64,000 nt of DNA. Origin: a virus. Each line of letters starts with the position of its first letter. The stretch's first letter is position 1. Both the position numbers and the translations under genes were made by a program. Positions 42,420-50,350 of this stretch are shown in pieces. Where the stretch lies: the IMG/VR virus record IMGVR_UViG_3300042383_000523, positions 41,757 to 105,756 of that record; one strand, written 5' to 3'. Under the pieces are notes generated by a model, which was given only the letters and a program-made list of their open reading frames with translations, did not search any database and had not been told where the DNA came from.

Positions 42420-42421
42420 AA

Positions 42422-43348
42422 ATGGACAAAAATTCAAAAATACTAATAACCGGATCTACAGGAATGGTAGGATCCGCTGTTGTTAGAATGTTAAAAGAAT
42501 TAGGATATAATAACTTACTAACACCTCCTAGAAAAGAAGTAGATCTAGTAAATCCTCAAGATGTACAAGCATACTTCGCATACCATAAACCAGAATATGT
42601 TTTCTTAATAGCTGCTAAAGTAGGAGGAATACATGCTAATATGACTTACAGAGCTGATTTTATTTTTGATAATTTAATGATGCAAAGTAATACTATAAAT
42701 GCTTGTAAAGAAAATAATGTTAAAAAAGTATTATTTGTTAGTAGTGGTTGTGTTTATCCAAAATATGCTGAAAATCCTATTAGTGAAGATGCAATGTTAA
42801 CAGGATTATTAGAACCTTCTAATGAACATTACTCAATAGCTAAAATAGCAGGTATAAAAATGTGTGAAGCTTATAATATGCAATATGGTTTAGATTATGC
42901 TGTTGTAATACCAAATAACATTTATGGTCCTGGAGACAATTATCACCCTGAAAATTCTCATGTTATGGCTTCTTTAATTAGAAAATTTCATGAAGCTAAG
43001 CAAAACGGAACTGATGTTGAGATATGGGGAAGTGGAAAACAAATGAGAGAGTTTGTCTATGTAGAAGATGTTGCAAAAGCATGTGTCTCTTTAATAGATA
43101 GTTCGTACATTGGGGCTTACAATTGCAGTAGCGAACATGAAATTACTATAAAAGATTTAGCTGAATTAGTAGCTGAAATTTTAGAATTTAAAGGTAATAT
43201 TGTGTATAATACTGATAAGCCTGAAGGACACCCAAGAAAAGGATTCTCATGTGCTAAATTAAAACAAACAGGATGGGATGCCTCAACATCATTGAGAGAG
43301 GGTATTCAATTAGCATATGAATGGTATAAACAAAATTTAAATAAATAA
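42422..43348 (+). CDS. fcl: GDP-L-fucose synthase
   Basis: 308 residues. ILITGSTGMVGSAVVRML is the Rossmann motif. AAKVGGIHANMTYRADFI and the catalytic Ser-Tyr-Lys set (SSGCVYP, HYSIAKIAG) match GDP-4-keto-6-deoxymannose epimerase/reductase. With Gmd at 44227 it turns GDP-mannose into GDP-L-fucose. Confidence 0.93.
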   Translation: MDKNSKILITGSTGMVGSAVVRMLKELGYNNLLTPPRKEVDLVNPQDVQAYFAYHKPEYVFLIAAKVGGIHANMTYRADFIFDNLMMQSNTINACKENNVKKVLFVSSGCVYPKYAENPISEDAMLTGLLEPSNEHYSIAKIAGIKMCEAYNMQYGLDYAVVIPNNIYGPGDNYHPENSHVMASLIRKFHEAKQNGTDVEIWGSGKQMREFVYVEDVAKACVSLIDSSYIGAYNCSSEHEITIKDLAELVAEILEFKGNIVYNTDKPEGHPRKGFSCAKLKQTGWDASTSLREGIQLAYEWYKQNLNK

Positions 43349-43349
43349 T

Positions 43350-44225
43350 ATGATAACTTACGCATTATCAACATTTAACACATTAAACTATTTAAAACTA
43401 GCAGTACACTCGGCAAGAGAAAATGGATACTATAAAGATGCTCCATTTGTAATACATGCTGAAAATTGTACTGACGGTACTGATGAATGGTTAGAAGAAA
43501 ATAAAGAACGATATAATTTAAAAATTTACATTGAAAAAAATGAAACACCTCGAGGAATAGGTGGTGGAATGAATTTCTGTGCTAATAAAGTTAAAACTAA
43601 ATATATTGGATTTTTATCTTCAGATTTTTACATGGCTAAAAATTGGGATAAAGAATTAGTAGATATATGTGAAAATAACCCACAAGACAAAATATGGTCA
43701 TTTAGCTACAGAGTAGAACCAGATATATTTAATGATCCTAACAGTAGACCAGGAGTAATAAAAGTTCCAGTTGATGCATTTGGTGAATTTCATCATAACT
43801 TTAATGGTGATTTCTTTACAGAATGGAGTAATGAATTCGCTGCTTCAAATGATATAATATTTGATGTTCCTCAAGGAGTAAGTGGTGTCATTAAAAAAGA
43901 AGATTGGGATTATATTGGTGGAAACGACGATAGATTTGCACCAATGTATTGGGAAGATGCCGATATCTTTATTAGAATGTTGAATGAAGGATTTAAATTT
44001 AAATTAACTAGCAAATCAGTATTATATCATTTTGCTTCTAGAACAAGTAGATTTCCTGATGACAATTTAAATCAAAGACCTGCTCATTTAGCAGCATATG
44101 AACAAAGAAGTTTACAACGTTTTATAGAAAAATACGGAAAATTACCATCACATGGACCTTTAGGACAATACTTTCCTATGCCTATCGCAGATGGTTCACC
44201 AAACAGAATAAATCAAAATAACTAA
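43350..44225 (+). CDS. GT2-family glycosyltransferase
   Basis: 291 residues. ITYALSTFNTLNYLKLAVHSA and YIGFLSSDFYMAKNWD with the acidic SSD motif, then a GGNDDRFAPMYWEDADIFIR catalytic segment. It lies between fcl and gmd, so it is a good candidate fucosyltransferase. Confidence 0.85.
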   Translation: MITYALSTFNTLNYLKLAVHSARENGYYKDAPFVIHAENCTDGTDEWLEENKERYNLKIYIEKNETPRGIGGGMNFCANKVKTKYIGFLSSDFYMAKNWDKELVDICENNPQDKIWSFSYRVEPDIFNDPNSRPGVIKVPVDAFGEFHHNFNGDFFTEWSNEFAASNDIIFDVPQGVSGVIKKEDWDYIGGNDDRFAPMYWEDADIFIRMLNEGFKFKLTSKSVLYHFASRTSRFPDDNLNQRPAHLAAYEQRSLQRFIEKYGKLPSHGPLGQYFPMPIADGSPNRINQNN

Positions 44226-44226
44226 T

Positions 44227-45192
44227 ATGAGTAAAGTTGCATTAATTACAGGCATAAATGGAATGGATGGAAGTCATTTAGCCGACTTTCTATTAAAAAA
44301 AGGATACACAGTATATGGTTTAGAAAGACGTAGCTCTGGAGAAAACAGAAATAATGTTGCCCATATTGAAAATGAAATTAACTTTATTAAAGGTGATTTA
44401 ACAGATCAAAATTCACTATTAAGAGCATTAAAAGAATCTCAACCTGATGAAGTATATAATCTAGCCGCTCAATCATTTGTTGGTGAAAGTTGGAATACAC
44501 CTGAACAAACAAGCGATGTAACCGGATTAGGAGTATTAAGAATGTTAGAAGCAATTCGCGAATATGGTTCGGACAAAATTAAATTCTACCAAGCATCATC
44601 TTCAGAAATGTTTGGACGTATGGTAGAAAATCCTGCTAGAGAAACTACTCCATTTTACCCACGTTCACCTTATGGTGTTGCTAAATTATATGGACATTGG
44701 ATAACTAAAAATTACAGAGAGTCTTACGACATGTTTGCTTGTTCTGGAATATTATTCAATCATGAATCCGAAAGACGTGGTTTAGAATTTGTAACTAGAA
44801 AAATAACTAATGGTGTTGCTAAAATTCATTTAGGATTAGCAGATCATATATCATTAGGTAACCTAGATGCAAAACGTGATTGGGGTTATGCTCCTGATTA
44901 TGTTGAGGCAATGTGGCTAATGTTACAACAAGATAATCCTGAAGATTATGTTATAGCAACTGGTGACACATGGTCTATTAGAGATTTTTTAGATGAAGCA
45001 TTCTTAGTAGTAGGAATAGCAGATTGGGAACCATACATTAAAATTGATCCTAAATTTATGAGACCTGCTGAAGTAGATATATTAATTGGAGATTGTACTA
45101 AAGCAAAAACAGAATTAAATTGGAATCCAAAAACCAGTTTTAAAGATATGGTACACATAATGGTTAACAACGATATAAAATTACTTAAATGA
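44227..45192 (+). CDS. gmd: GDP-mannose 4,6-dehydratase
   Basis: 321 residues. ALITGINGMDGSHLADFLLKKGY, YNLAAQSFVGESWNTP, YGVAKLYGHW with the YxxxK pair, and FNHESERRGLEFVTRKIT are Gmd hallmarks. It makes GDP-4-keto-6-deoxymannose for Fcl. Confidence 0.95.
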   Translation: MSKVALITGINGMDGSHLADFLLKKGYTVYGLERRSSGENRNNVAHIENEINFIKGDLTDQNSLLRALKESQPDEVYNLAAQSFVGESWNTPEQTSDVTGLGVLRMLEAIREYGSDKIKFYQASSSEMFGRMVENPARETTPFYPRSPYGVAKLYGHWITKNYRESYDMFACSGILFNHESERRGLEFVTRKITNGVAKIHLGLADHISLGNLDAKRDWGYAPDYVEAMWLMLQQDNPEDYVIATGDTWSIRDFLDEAFLVVGIADWEPYIKIDPKFMRPAEVDILIGDCTKAKTELNWNPKTSFKDMVHIMVNNDIKLLK

Positions 45193-46229
45193 TATCATTA
45201 ATTATACCAGCAACAACATCTAATCAACATTACACTGATAATTTAGTTCGTAATATTAGAGATCTTTATCCTAATGAAGATGAAGTTGAAATTATAGTTG
45301 AAGTAAACGACAATGTTACTCTAGGAGTAAATCATAATAATGCTGTTGAAAAAGCTAATGGTGAAAAAATCATTATCCTTCATAATGACATGGTGTTATC
45401 TAAAGGTTTCATTGAAACTATGGATAAACACATCGTTAAAGGCAGAATAACGACGTATACTCGCATAGAACCCCCTATATACACAGATATATACCCTGGA
45501 AAAGTCATCGCAGATTTTGGCTCAGATTTAGAAACATTTAATAAAGAAAAATTTAATACCTTTAGTTTAGAAGAAAGCTTAGTTGATGGTGGTTCACAAC
45601 TATTCTTTGGTTGTATGAAAGAAGATTACATTGGTATTGATGGATATACTTTTAAAATGTTCTGTGAGGATGATGATTTTCATTTACGTTGTAAATTAGC
45701 AGGATTTGAACAAAAAGTATCATCAGCTTATGCTTATCATTTTGTAAGTAAGACATCCAGAACTACAAAAGATTATCAACAAATTGAAAAGAATTCAAAT
45801 CGTAACTTTATTAGAAAATGGGGTTCTAGAAACCCAGTTGCAAAATATAATATTGCTTATGTCGTTCATAACTGTCAATTAACAGCATTAGAAACATTAG
45901 AATTATTCTGTGATAGAATATATGTAACTGAAAATTTCAATGTTGGTAGAATGTGGGATTATGTTGAATTAGAACAAGAAAATACAACATTTGATTTATC
46001 AAAACGAGTATTAACTATAAAAAATAATGACCCAATATTAGAAAATGATATTGTAGTTGAATTCGATTTATTAAAGTTCTCTCCTGAATCATTTAATATT
46101 CTTCAACAATTACCTCAAATACTTAAAGAAAGTGGTGAACCGGGTACATTTGAATTAGATATATTTAAGATTACTATTGCTTCAATGCCTGAATACCAAA
46201 ATGATTTAATATTTATATCAAAACAATAA
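45189..46229 (+). CDS. GT2-family glycosyltransferase with C-terminal extension
   Basis: 346 residues. SLIIPATTSNQHYTDNLVRNI then KIIILHNDMVLSKGF give the GT-A motifs, with a MFCEDDDFHLRCKLAGFEQK catalytic segment. The final 110 residues are an unassigned extension. It overlaps the gmd end by 4 nt and closes the second glycan island. Confidence 0.85.
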   Translation: MISLIIPATTSNQHYTDNLVRNIRDLYPNEDEVEIIVEVNDNVTLGVNHNNAVEKANGEKIIILHNDMVLSKGFIETMDKHIVKGRITTYTRIEPPIYTDIYPGKVIADFGSDLETFNKEKFNTFSLEESLVDGGSQLFFGCMKEDYIGIDGYTFKMFCEDDDFHLRCKLAGFEQKVSSAYAYHFVSKTSRTTKDYQQIEKNSNRNFIRKWGSRNPVAKYNIAYVVHNCQLTALETLELFCDRIYVTENFNVGRMWDYVELEQENTTFDLSKRVLTIKNNDPILENDIVVEFDLLKFSPESFNILQQLPQILKESGEPGTFELDIFKITIASMPEYQNDLIFISKQ

Positions 46230-46231
46230 TA

Positions 46232-46645
46232 ATGGAAAGTATTAGTATATTAGACGAATTAAAATTATTCTTAGAAGCAGAAGGAGAAGATGCAATTACA
46301 CCTGAAGAGGCAGCTATTGAATCAGATATGGAAAATCCTAAAACACCTAAATTAAAATTAGATGTTAATCCAAATCCAACTAAAAAAGGAATAAAAGTAC
46401 AATTTATATTACCTAAAGGATATAGTGTATCTCAAAAAGAAGAATTAACTCAAAAACTAAAAACAAAACTTAACAATGGTCTAGAACCTCATATGTTAAG
46501 TGTAGATGTTGATTTAGATGTTCCCTATGAAAACGTAATAGGATTCTTAATTAGATTAAGTAACATTAAAATGTTAATCAAATCAGCATTGGAAGGAGGA
46601 ACTCAAGCACCCAGCACAAACGACACATTACCAGAAGAAGTATAA
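46232..46645 (+). CDS. Hypothetical acidic protein
   Basis: 137 residues. An acidic N-terminal helix is followed by an alpha/beta stretch (KLKLDVNPNPTKKGIKVQFILPKGY). Last codons are acidic. Two nt after the glycosyltransferase. No family recognised. Confidence 0.65.
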   Translation: MESISILDELKLFLEAEGEDAITPEEAAIESDMENPKTPKLKLDVNPNPTKKGIKVQFILPKGYSVSQKEELTQKLKTKLNNGLEPHMLSVDVDLDVPYENVIGFLIRLSNIKMLIKSALEGGTQAPSTNDTLPEEV

Positions 46646-46647
46646 AC

Positions 46648-46998
46648 ATGGCTAGAAAAAAAATTCCTAATTTAAACGTACGCTTAGGATTTGGAGCTAA
46701 TTTAAACACGCTCCATAAAAATCCTCAAATACAAGAGTTAATTTATACTAACTTAGTTTTAGGAATTAAAGATGCCAATAATTCTAATAAGAACGAAGCT
46801 ACTATTGTTGAATTACATTCAAGTGGTAATTACGTTCAAATTCATAGAAGTAAATGGAAAGAATCTTTAGAAAAAGCTCAAAAATATTATTCTGATTTAG
46901 AAAGATATGAAATTTGTAGTGATATACAAAAATTAATAGAATCAATTGACAGTTATGGAACCGAACGACTACATAGAACATCTTCAAGAGCAAATTAA
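46648..46998 (+). CDS. Hypothetical basic protein
   Basis: 116 residues, basic, with a Ser/Arg-rich C-terminus (ERLHRTSSRAN). Likely helical. No family recognised. It overlaps the next frame. Confidence 0.6.
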   Translation: MARKKIPNLNVRLGFGANLNTLHKNPQIQELIYTNLVLGIKDANNSNKNEATIVELHSSGNYVQIHRSKWKESLEKAQKYYSDLERYEICSDIQKLIESIDSYGTERLHRTSSRAN

Positions 46999-47380
46999 CC
47001 AAATAATAGGGGTTAAAAGTACTTTAAAACGTCGTAGAAAAAATCGAGAAGATATTCAACGAACTATATTTCTTAATGTTATTCCGTTATTAGAGCATGC
47101 TATTAATAGAGGAACAATATTGGAAAGTGATTTTAATATTGATGTTACTAAATATGAAGAATTATTCTATCAAATTATAGATAGTTTAATTTATTTACAT
47201 TTTGATCCCAAAGCAGCAGAGGTTATACTGTTCTACTTATATGAACGATTCAACCCAGATGGAACGGCAAACCCAGTATTGGACGCTAATGGAAATGAAG
47301 TTATGTTAGAGACTACAGAAGATTTATGGAATTTAGTACAATTTATTGAAACTAATCCTAAAAAGAAAAATAATGCCTAA
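46955..47380 (+). CDS. Hypothetical helical protein
   Basis: 141 residues from ATG 46955 (an upstream ATG at 46946 adds three residues). Mostly helical, with basic KRRRKNREDIQ near 25. No family. It overlaps its neighbours on both sides. Confidence 0.6.
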   Translation: MEPNDYIEHLQEQINQIIGVKSTLKRRRKNREDIQRTIFLNVIPLLEHAINRGTILESDFNIDVTKYEELFYQIIDSLIYLHFDPKAAEVILFYLYERFNPDGTANPVLDANGNEVMLETTEDLWNLVQFIETNPKKKNNA

Positions 47381-48023
47381 AGCAAAGCCGTTAAGTAAGG
47401 AAGATATTGTCCGTGCGATGAAATATACTAAATCTAATCGTGCTGCCGCAAAATATTTAGGTGTTTCATATCAGCATTATAAACCTTGGGCTAAACGTTA
47501 TAAAATAAATGATGGTGATATAGAAGCATTAAATCTATTTGACCTTCATAAAAACCAATCAGGAAAAGGAATACCTAAGTATCTTCCTAATAAACGAAAA
47601 GATCCTAATGTTAGGAACATAGTAGAAACTGGAACAGGTTGGGAATCATTTACTCCTGAAAAGATTAAATCTAGATTAATAGCTGAAGCGTTTCTACAAG
47701 ATGAATGTTGTAGTTGTGGTTTTCATGAACGTAGAATAACAGATTATAAGACACCTTTATTATTAAATTTTAAAGATGGAAACAAATGTAATTATCTTTT
47801 AGATAATCTAGAATTAATATGTTATAATTGTTATTTTCTCTATGTGGCTGATCCTCTAACACTAAATCAAGTAAGACATATTGAAGATAATACAGAAGTT
47901 AAAGAAGTAGCACACAGTTGGGATTTAAACCCAGAACAAATAGAAAATATGAAATCATTGGGGCTATGGACACAAGAAGAACCTAAAGAACCTGGTTCTG
48001 AGTTTATAGCTTATAAAAATTAA
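47373..48023 (+). CDS. HTH plus degenerate HNH-like zinc protein
   Basis: 216 residues from ATG 47373; the frame extends upstream to 47346 inside the previous gene. The N-terminus (SNRAAAKYLGVSYQHYKPWAKRY) is a helix-turn-helix. The middle has CCSCG then CNYLLDNLELICYNCYFL, spaced like an HNH zinc fold but without the catalytic His. It may be a DNA-binding regulator evolved from an HNH nuclease. Confidence 0.65.
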   Translation: MPKAKPLSKEDIVRAMKYTKSNRAAAKYLGVSYQHYKPWAKRYKINDGDIEALNLFDLHKNQSGKGIPKYLPNKRKDPNVRNIVETGTGWESFTPEKIKSRLIAEAFLQDECCSCGFHERRITDYKTPLLLNFKDGNKCNYLLDNLELICYNCYFLYVADPLTLNQVRHIEDNTEVKEVAHSWDLNPEQIENMKSLGLWTQEEPKEPGSEFIAYKN

Positions 48024-48052
48024 ATATTTATTAACACAAACAAATTAAGATT

Positions 48053-48265
48053 ATGAACGAAAACAAGTATTACATCGTTAAAGTTGAATTTCAGTCAATT
48101 GACGATAAAGGAAAAACAAAAAGACAAAAATTAGATTATTTAGTAGATGCTGTATCTGTAACAGAAGCAGAAGCTAAAATAACAGGATGGTTAGTTGAAA
48201 GAAACGAAAGAAATTTTGAAATTAAAGCCGCGATAACATCTCCTATCGTATATGTAATAGAATAA
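48053..48265 (+). CDS. DUF4494-like small protein
   Basis: 70 residues. YYIVKVEFQSIDD ... YLVDAVSVTEAEAKITGWL resembles the N-terminal half of DUF4494 proteins common in Bacteroidota and their phages. Function unknown. Confidence 0.65.
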   Translation: MNENKYYIVKVEFQSIDDKGKTKRQKLDYLVDAVSVTEAEAKITGWLVERNERNFEIKAAITSPIVYVIE

Positions 48266-48266
48266 A

Positions 48267-48416
48267 ATGGAAGAAAATTTATGTGATAACTGTAAAGCCC
48301 ATCTTTCATGTGGGTGTCAACGACGAACAGCTTCTAATGGGCAATCGTGTTGTGATGGGTGTATAGCTGATTATGAAGCAAGATTAATAGCTACTCAACC
48401 TATTTCTCCAAGATAA
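48267..48416 (+). CDS. Cys-rich zinc-finger mini-protein (49 aa)
   Basis: 49 residues with seven Cys in 27 residues (CDNCKAHLSCGCQ ... SCCDGC), probably binding one or two zinc ions. It starts 1 nt after the previous stop. Known only as a type I have seen in Bacteroidota phages. Confidence 0.65.
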   Translation: MEENLCDNCKAHLSCGCQRRTASNGQSCCDGCIADYEARLIATQPISPR

Positions 48417-48417
48417 T

Positions 48418-48449
48418 TTGGATACCTAAAAGAAAATTCATATATTTAC
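48418..48449 (+). promoter_or_regulatory. Bacteroidota-type promoter (TTG-N20-TATATTTAC)
   Basis: TTG 48418-48420, 20-nt spacer, TATATTTAC 48441-48449. It begins a short transcription unit that ends at the terminator at 48678. Confidence 0.75.
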
Positions 48450-48504
48450 AAAAGAAGTTAAGGTTTTTAATTTCTGTATATATTTATAGACATAAAATAA
48501 TAAA

Positions 48505-48648
48505 ATGACAACAATTCAAAACATGCATCAATTTAATAGCGCAACGCTGAGACCAATACAAACGTGGTCGGATTCGTTATGTGGTGATGTCATTTTAGGC
48601 TTTAGTGCGTATAATAACGAACCGAAACAAGGTAAGACCGGGGTATGA
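48505..48648 (+). CDS. 47-residue ORF in a short transcription unit
   Basis: Between a strong promoter and an intrinsic terminator lies a single 47-codon frame (MTTIQNMHQF..., ending GKTGV). The length and lack of a family leave open that the unit is a small RNA of about 230-270 nt rather than an mRNA. Confidence 0.4.
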   Translation: MTTIQNMHQFNSATLRPIQTWSDSLCGDVILGFSAYNNEPKQGKTGV

Positions 48649-48677
48649 TATAGTTAAACACATATATAACATAAATC

Positions 48678-48716
48678 AAGACTCGGATCAAAATAAAAGA
48701 TTCGAGTCTTTTTTTT
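48678..48716 (+). terminator. Intrinsic terminator
   Basis: AAGACTCG (48678-48685) pairs with CGAGTCTT (48703-48710), then six more T. It ends the unit from 48418 and insulates the tRNA promoter at 48726. Confidence 0.85.
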
Positions 48717-48725
48717 AAAATAAAT

Positions 48726-48757
48726 TTGATTACCTAAGACAGTAATCGTAATTTTAC
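48726..48757 (+). promoter_or_regulatory. Promoter of the tRNA array (TTG-N20-TAATTTTAC)
   Basis: TTG 48726-48728, 20-nt spacer, TAATTTTAC 48749-48757, 36 nt before the first tRNA at 48794. Confidence 0.75.
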
Positions 48758-48793
48758 AAAAGAGTTCATTGACATATTGGATAAAGTTAAAAG

Positions 48794-48877
48794 GGAAGAC
48801 ATCCGGCTGGATCAGGAGCGACTCTTGAAAAGTCGTAGCAGGTAACACTGTTGTGGGTTCGAGTCCCACGTCTTCCT
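48794..48877 (+). tRNA. tRNA-Ser(UGA)
   Basis: Acceptor GGAAGAC/GTCTTCC, anticodon loop CTTGAAA, long variable arm, T loop TTCGAGT. No encoded CCA. Confidence 0.92.
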
Positions 48878-48883
48878 CAATAT

Positions 48884-48955
48884 TGGCTTATAGTGTAACG
48901 GTTAGCACAAAACACTTTGACTGTTTTAGTCTAGGTTCGAATCCTAGTAAGCCAA
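48884..48955 (+). tRNA. tRNA-Gln(UUG)
   Basis: Acceptor TGGCTTA/TAAGCCA, anticodon loop CTTTGAC, T arm CTAGG-TTCGAAT-CCTAG. Confidence 0.93.
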
Positions 48956-48964
48956 CAATAATTT

Positions 48965-49040
48965 CTGGTAGTAGAGGAGTCCGGTCTATCTCGCTCGCCT
49001 TGGACGCGAGAGCACGCAAGTTCGAATCTTGCCTACCAGA
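48965..49040 (+). tRNA. tRNA-Pro(UGG)
   Basis: Acceptor CTGGTAG/CTACCAG, anticodon stem-loop CTCGC-CTTGGAC-GCGAG, T arm GCAAG/CTTGC. Confidence 0.93.
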
Positions 49041-49046
49041 CAAATT

Positions 49047-49119
49047 GCCTTCGAAGCTCATGTGGACGGGCACCGGGCTTTTAACTCGGGGGTAGTTGGT
49101 TCGAGGCCAACCGGGGGTA
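49047..49119 (+). tRNA. tRNA-Lys(UUU)
   Basis: Anticodon loop CTTTTAA, T arm GTTGG-TTCGAGG-CCAAC. The acceptor GCCTTCG/CGGGGGT relies on three G-U type pairs. Confidence 0.85.
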
Positions 49120-49167
49120 CAATCAAGTGGTTAATACTAAACAATGGATTACAAAGGAAGTATATTT

Positions 49168-49238
49168 GCCTCGTTGGCGTAATGGGAGCGTATTTCTTTT
49201 ACATGGAAATGGCAGTAGTTCGATTCTACTACGAGGTA
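49168..49238 (+). tRNA. tRNA-Val(UAC)
   Basis: Acceptor GCCTCGT/ACGAGGT, anticodon stem-loop TTTCT-TTTACAT-GGAAA, T arm AGTAG/CTACT. Confidence 0.9.
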
Positions 49239-49246
49239 CAAAAATT

Positions 49247-49327
49247 GGGGACTAAAAGTCGTTCGGATACGACAGCGGGACTGTAAATCTCGTCCAATTG
49301 GGAGTGGTTCGAGTCCACTAGGCCCCA
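49247..49327 (+). tRNA. tRNA-Tyr(GUA)
   Basis: Anticodon stem-loop CGGGA-CTGTAAA-TCTCG, extended variable arm, T arm AGTGG/CCACT. One A-G mismatch in the acceptor. Confidence 0.9.
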
Positions 49328-49332
49328 CAATT

Positions 49333-49405
49333 GGACCTTTGGTATAGCTGGTGCGTACGCTAGTCTGAAGAACTAGAGGAGTAGGTTCGATTCCTACAGG
49401 GTCCA
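49333..49405 (+). tRNA. tRNA-Phe(GAA)
   Basis: Acceptor GGACCTT/AGGGTCC, anticodon stem-loop CTAGT-CTGAAGA-ACTAG. Confidence 0.93.
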
Positions 49406-49410
49406 CAACC

Positions 49411-49482
49411 GGGTTTGTCGTATAAAGGTTATTACGGATGACTGTTAATCATCTTATGGAGGTTCGATTCCTCCCAGGCCCG
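49411..49482 (+). tRNA. tRNA-Asn(GUU)
   Basis: Acceptor GGGTTTG/CAGGCCC with G-U pairs, anticodon stem-loop GATGA-CTGTTAA-TCATC, discriminator G. Confidence 0.92.
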
Positions 49483-49490
49483 CAAAAATT

Positions 49491-49562
49491 GCTCCTATAG
49501 TAGAATGGTTAGCACACATCTCTGATAAGGATGAAATGGAAGTTCAATTCTTCCTAGGAGTA
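49491..49562 (+). tRNA. tRNA-Ile(GAU)
   Basis: Acceptor GCTCCTA/TAGGAGT, anticodon stem-loop CATCT-CTGATAA-GGATG, T arm GGAAG-TTCAATT-CTTCC. Confidence 0.92.
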
Positions 49563-49570
49563 CAAAAAAT

Positions 49571-49690
49571 GGTTCCTAAGATGAGGGTTTGTATTAGCGC
49601 TAAATGATACAACTCTGAACTTTAGCATAATGGTTTGCGATTCTGTTTAGCGATGGAATGGAAGAGTGGGTTCGACTCCTACAGGAATTA
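49571..49690 (+). tRNA. Oversized tRNA-like element (120 nt)
   Basis: GGTTCCT (49571-49577) pairs with AGGAATT (49683-49689), and a T arm GTGGG-TTCGACT-CCTAC sits in the right place. The body is about 45 nt too long and contains GCTAAA/TTTAGC self-pairing. A D-arm-like TAGCATAATGG lies near 49623-49633. Possibly a tRNA with an insertion between acceptor and D arm. No anticodon can be assigned. Confidence 0.45.
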
Positions 49691-49696
49691 CAAAAT

Positions 49697-49781
49697 GGAA
49701 AGTAAACTAACGAGGTGTTAGGATGCCCTGCTAAGGCAATCGCTCGATAAAACGGGTTCGTTTCGAATACGATGCTTTCCT
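49697..49781 (+). tRNA. tRNA-Ser(GCU)
   Basis: Acceptor GGAAAGT/GCTTTCC, anticodon loop CTGCTAA, long variable arm, T loop TTCGAAT. Confidence 0.88.
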
Positions 49782-49786
49782 CAAAC

Positions 49787-49856
49787 GCCGACTTGATCAG
49801 GTGATCGAAAATATCTCATAAGTATTTTCAGAGTGGATCGTTACCACTAGTCGGTA
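49787..49856 (+). tRNA. tRNA-Met(CAU), unusual T loop
   Basis: Acceptor GCCGACT/AGTCGGT, anticodon stem-loop AATAT-CTCATAA-GTATT. The T loop reads ATCGTTA instead of TTCRANN. First of three CAU tRNAs; one could be an isoleucine tRNA after modification, or the initiator. Confidence 0.78.
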
Positions 49857-49860
49857 CAAA

Positions 49861-49937
49861 GCTAAAGTGGTGAAATTGGTAAACACTCCCATCGAGAGAT
49901 GGTGCGGATTTTGTAGGTTCGAGTCCTACCTTTAGTG
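49861..49937 (+). tRNA. tRNA-Leu-like, anticodon uncertain (possible GAG)
   Basis: Acceptor GCTAAAG/CTTTAGT, Leu-style D arm GTGGTGAAATTGGTAAACAC, T arm GTAGG/CCTAC. The anticodon hairpin is CCAT-CGAGAG-ATGG, a 6-nt loop, or CCATC-GAGA-GATGG. Confidence 0.6.
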
Positions 49938-49942
49938 TATAT

Positions 49943-50014
49943 GGTGTTTCTAGCTTATTGGTAAAGCGCTTGACTGTGAATCAGGAGAACAGGGTTCGAT
50001 ACCCGGTAACACCC
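49943..50014 (+). tRNA. tRNA-His(GUG)
   Basis: Anticodon stem-loop CTTGA-CTGTGAA-TCAGG, 5' GG and a discriminator C that allow the G-1:C73 pair of tRNA-His, T loop TTCGATA. Confidence 0.88.
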
Positions 50015-50019
50015 AACAC

Positions 50020-50092
50020 ATCCCTGTGGTGAAATGGTAAACACAACGGGCTTAAACCTCGTAAGCTGCTGGTTCGACTCCAGTCAGGGGTA
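50020..50092 (+). tRNA. tRNA-Leu(UAA) with short variable loop
   Basis: Acceptor ATCCCTG/CAGGGGT, Leu-style D arm, anticodon stem-loop ACGGG-CTTAAAC-CTCGT. The variable region is only five bases (AAGCT), although bacterial tRNA-Leu is class II. Confidence 0.82.
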
Positions 50093-50096
50093 CAAA

Positions 50097-50189
50097 ATTA
50101 AAGTGGCGGAATTGGTAGACGCAAGTGATAAGCGGTAACTCGGATGAAGTCAACTCAGTTACGTACAGGTTCGAGTCCTGTCTTTAATT
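50097..50189 (+). tRNA. Leu-like tRNA element, anticodon unresolved
   Basis: Acceptor ATTAAAG/CTTTAAT and T arm ACAGG-TTCGAGT-CCTGT are good, with a Leu-style D arm GTGGCGGAATTGGTAGACGC. The 42 nt between D and T arms hold GTAACT/AGTTAC pairing but no clean 7-nt anticodon loop. Confidence 0.5.
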
Positions 50190-50195
50190 TTAATT

Positions 50196-50267
50196 GGTCT
50201 TATAGTTTAATTGGAAAAACTTATCGCTACGAACGATAGAACGTAGGTTCGACTCCTACTAAGACCT
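50196..50267 (+). tRNA. tRNA-Arg(ACG)
   Basis: Acceptor GGTCTTA/TAAGACC, anticodon stem-loop TATCG-CTACGAA-CGATA. Confidence 0.93.
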
Positions 50268-50272
50268 CAACT

Positions 50273-50344
50273 GCCCGTATAGTTTAATCGGAAGAACTAA
50301 ACGCTTCTAACGTTTCAGTCCTGGTTCGAGTCCAGGTATGGGTT
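50273..50344 (+). tRNA. tRNA-Arg(UCU)
   Basis: Acceptor GCCCGTA/TATGGGT, anticodon stem-loop AAACG-CTTCTAA-CGTTT, T arm CCTGG/CCAGG. Confidence 0.93.
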
Positions 50345-50350
50345 CAAAAT

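Noticed and set aside
48654-49406. Reverse-strand and overlapping frames of 60-85 codons across the tRNA array
   Set aside because: They read through perfect tRNA cloverleafs on the other strand and have no protein-like composition.
49571-49690. Group I intron in a phage tRNA
   Set aside because: The extra sequence is only about 45 nt, far below the minimum size for a group I core.
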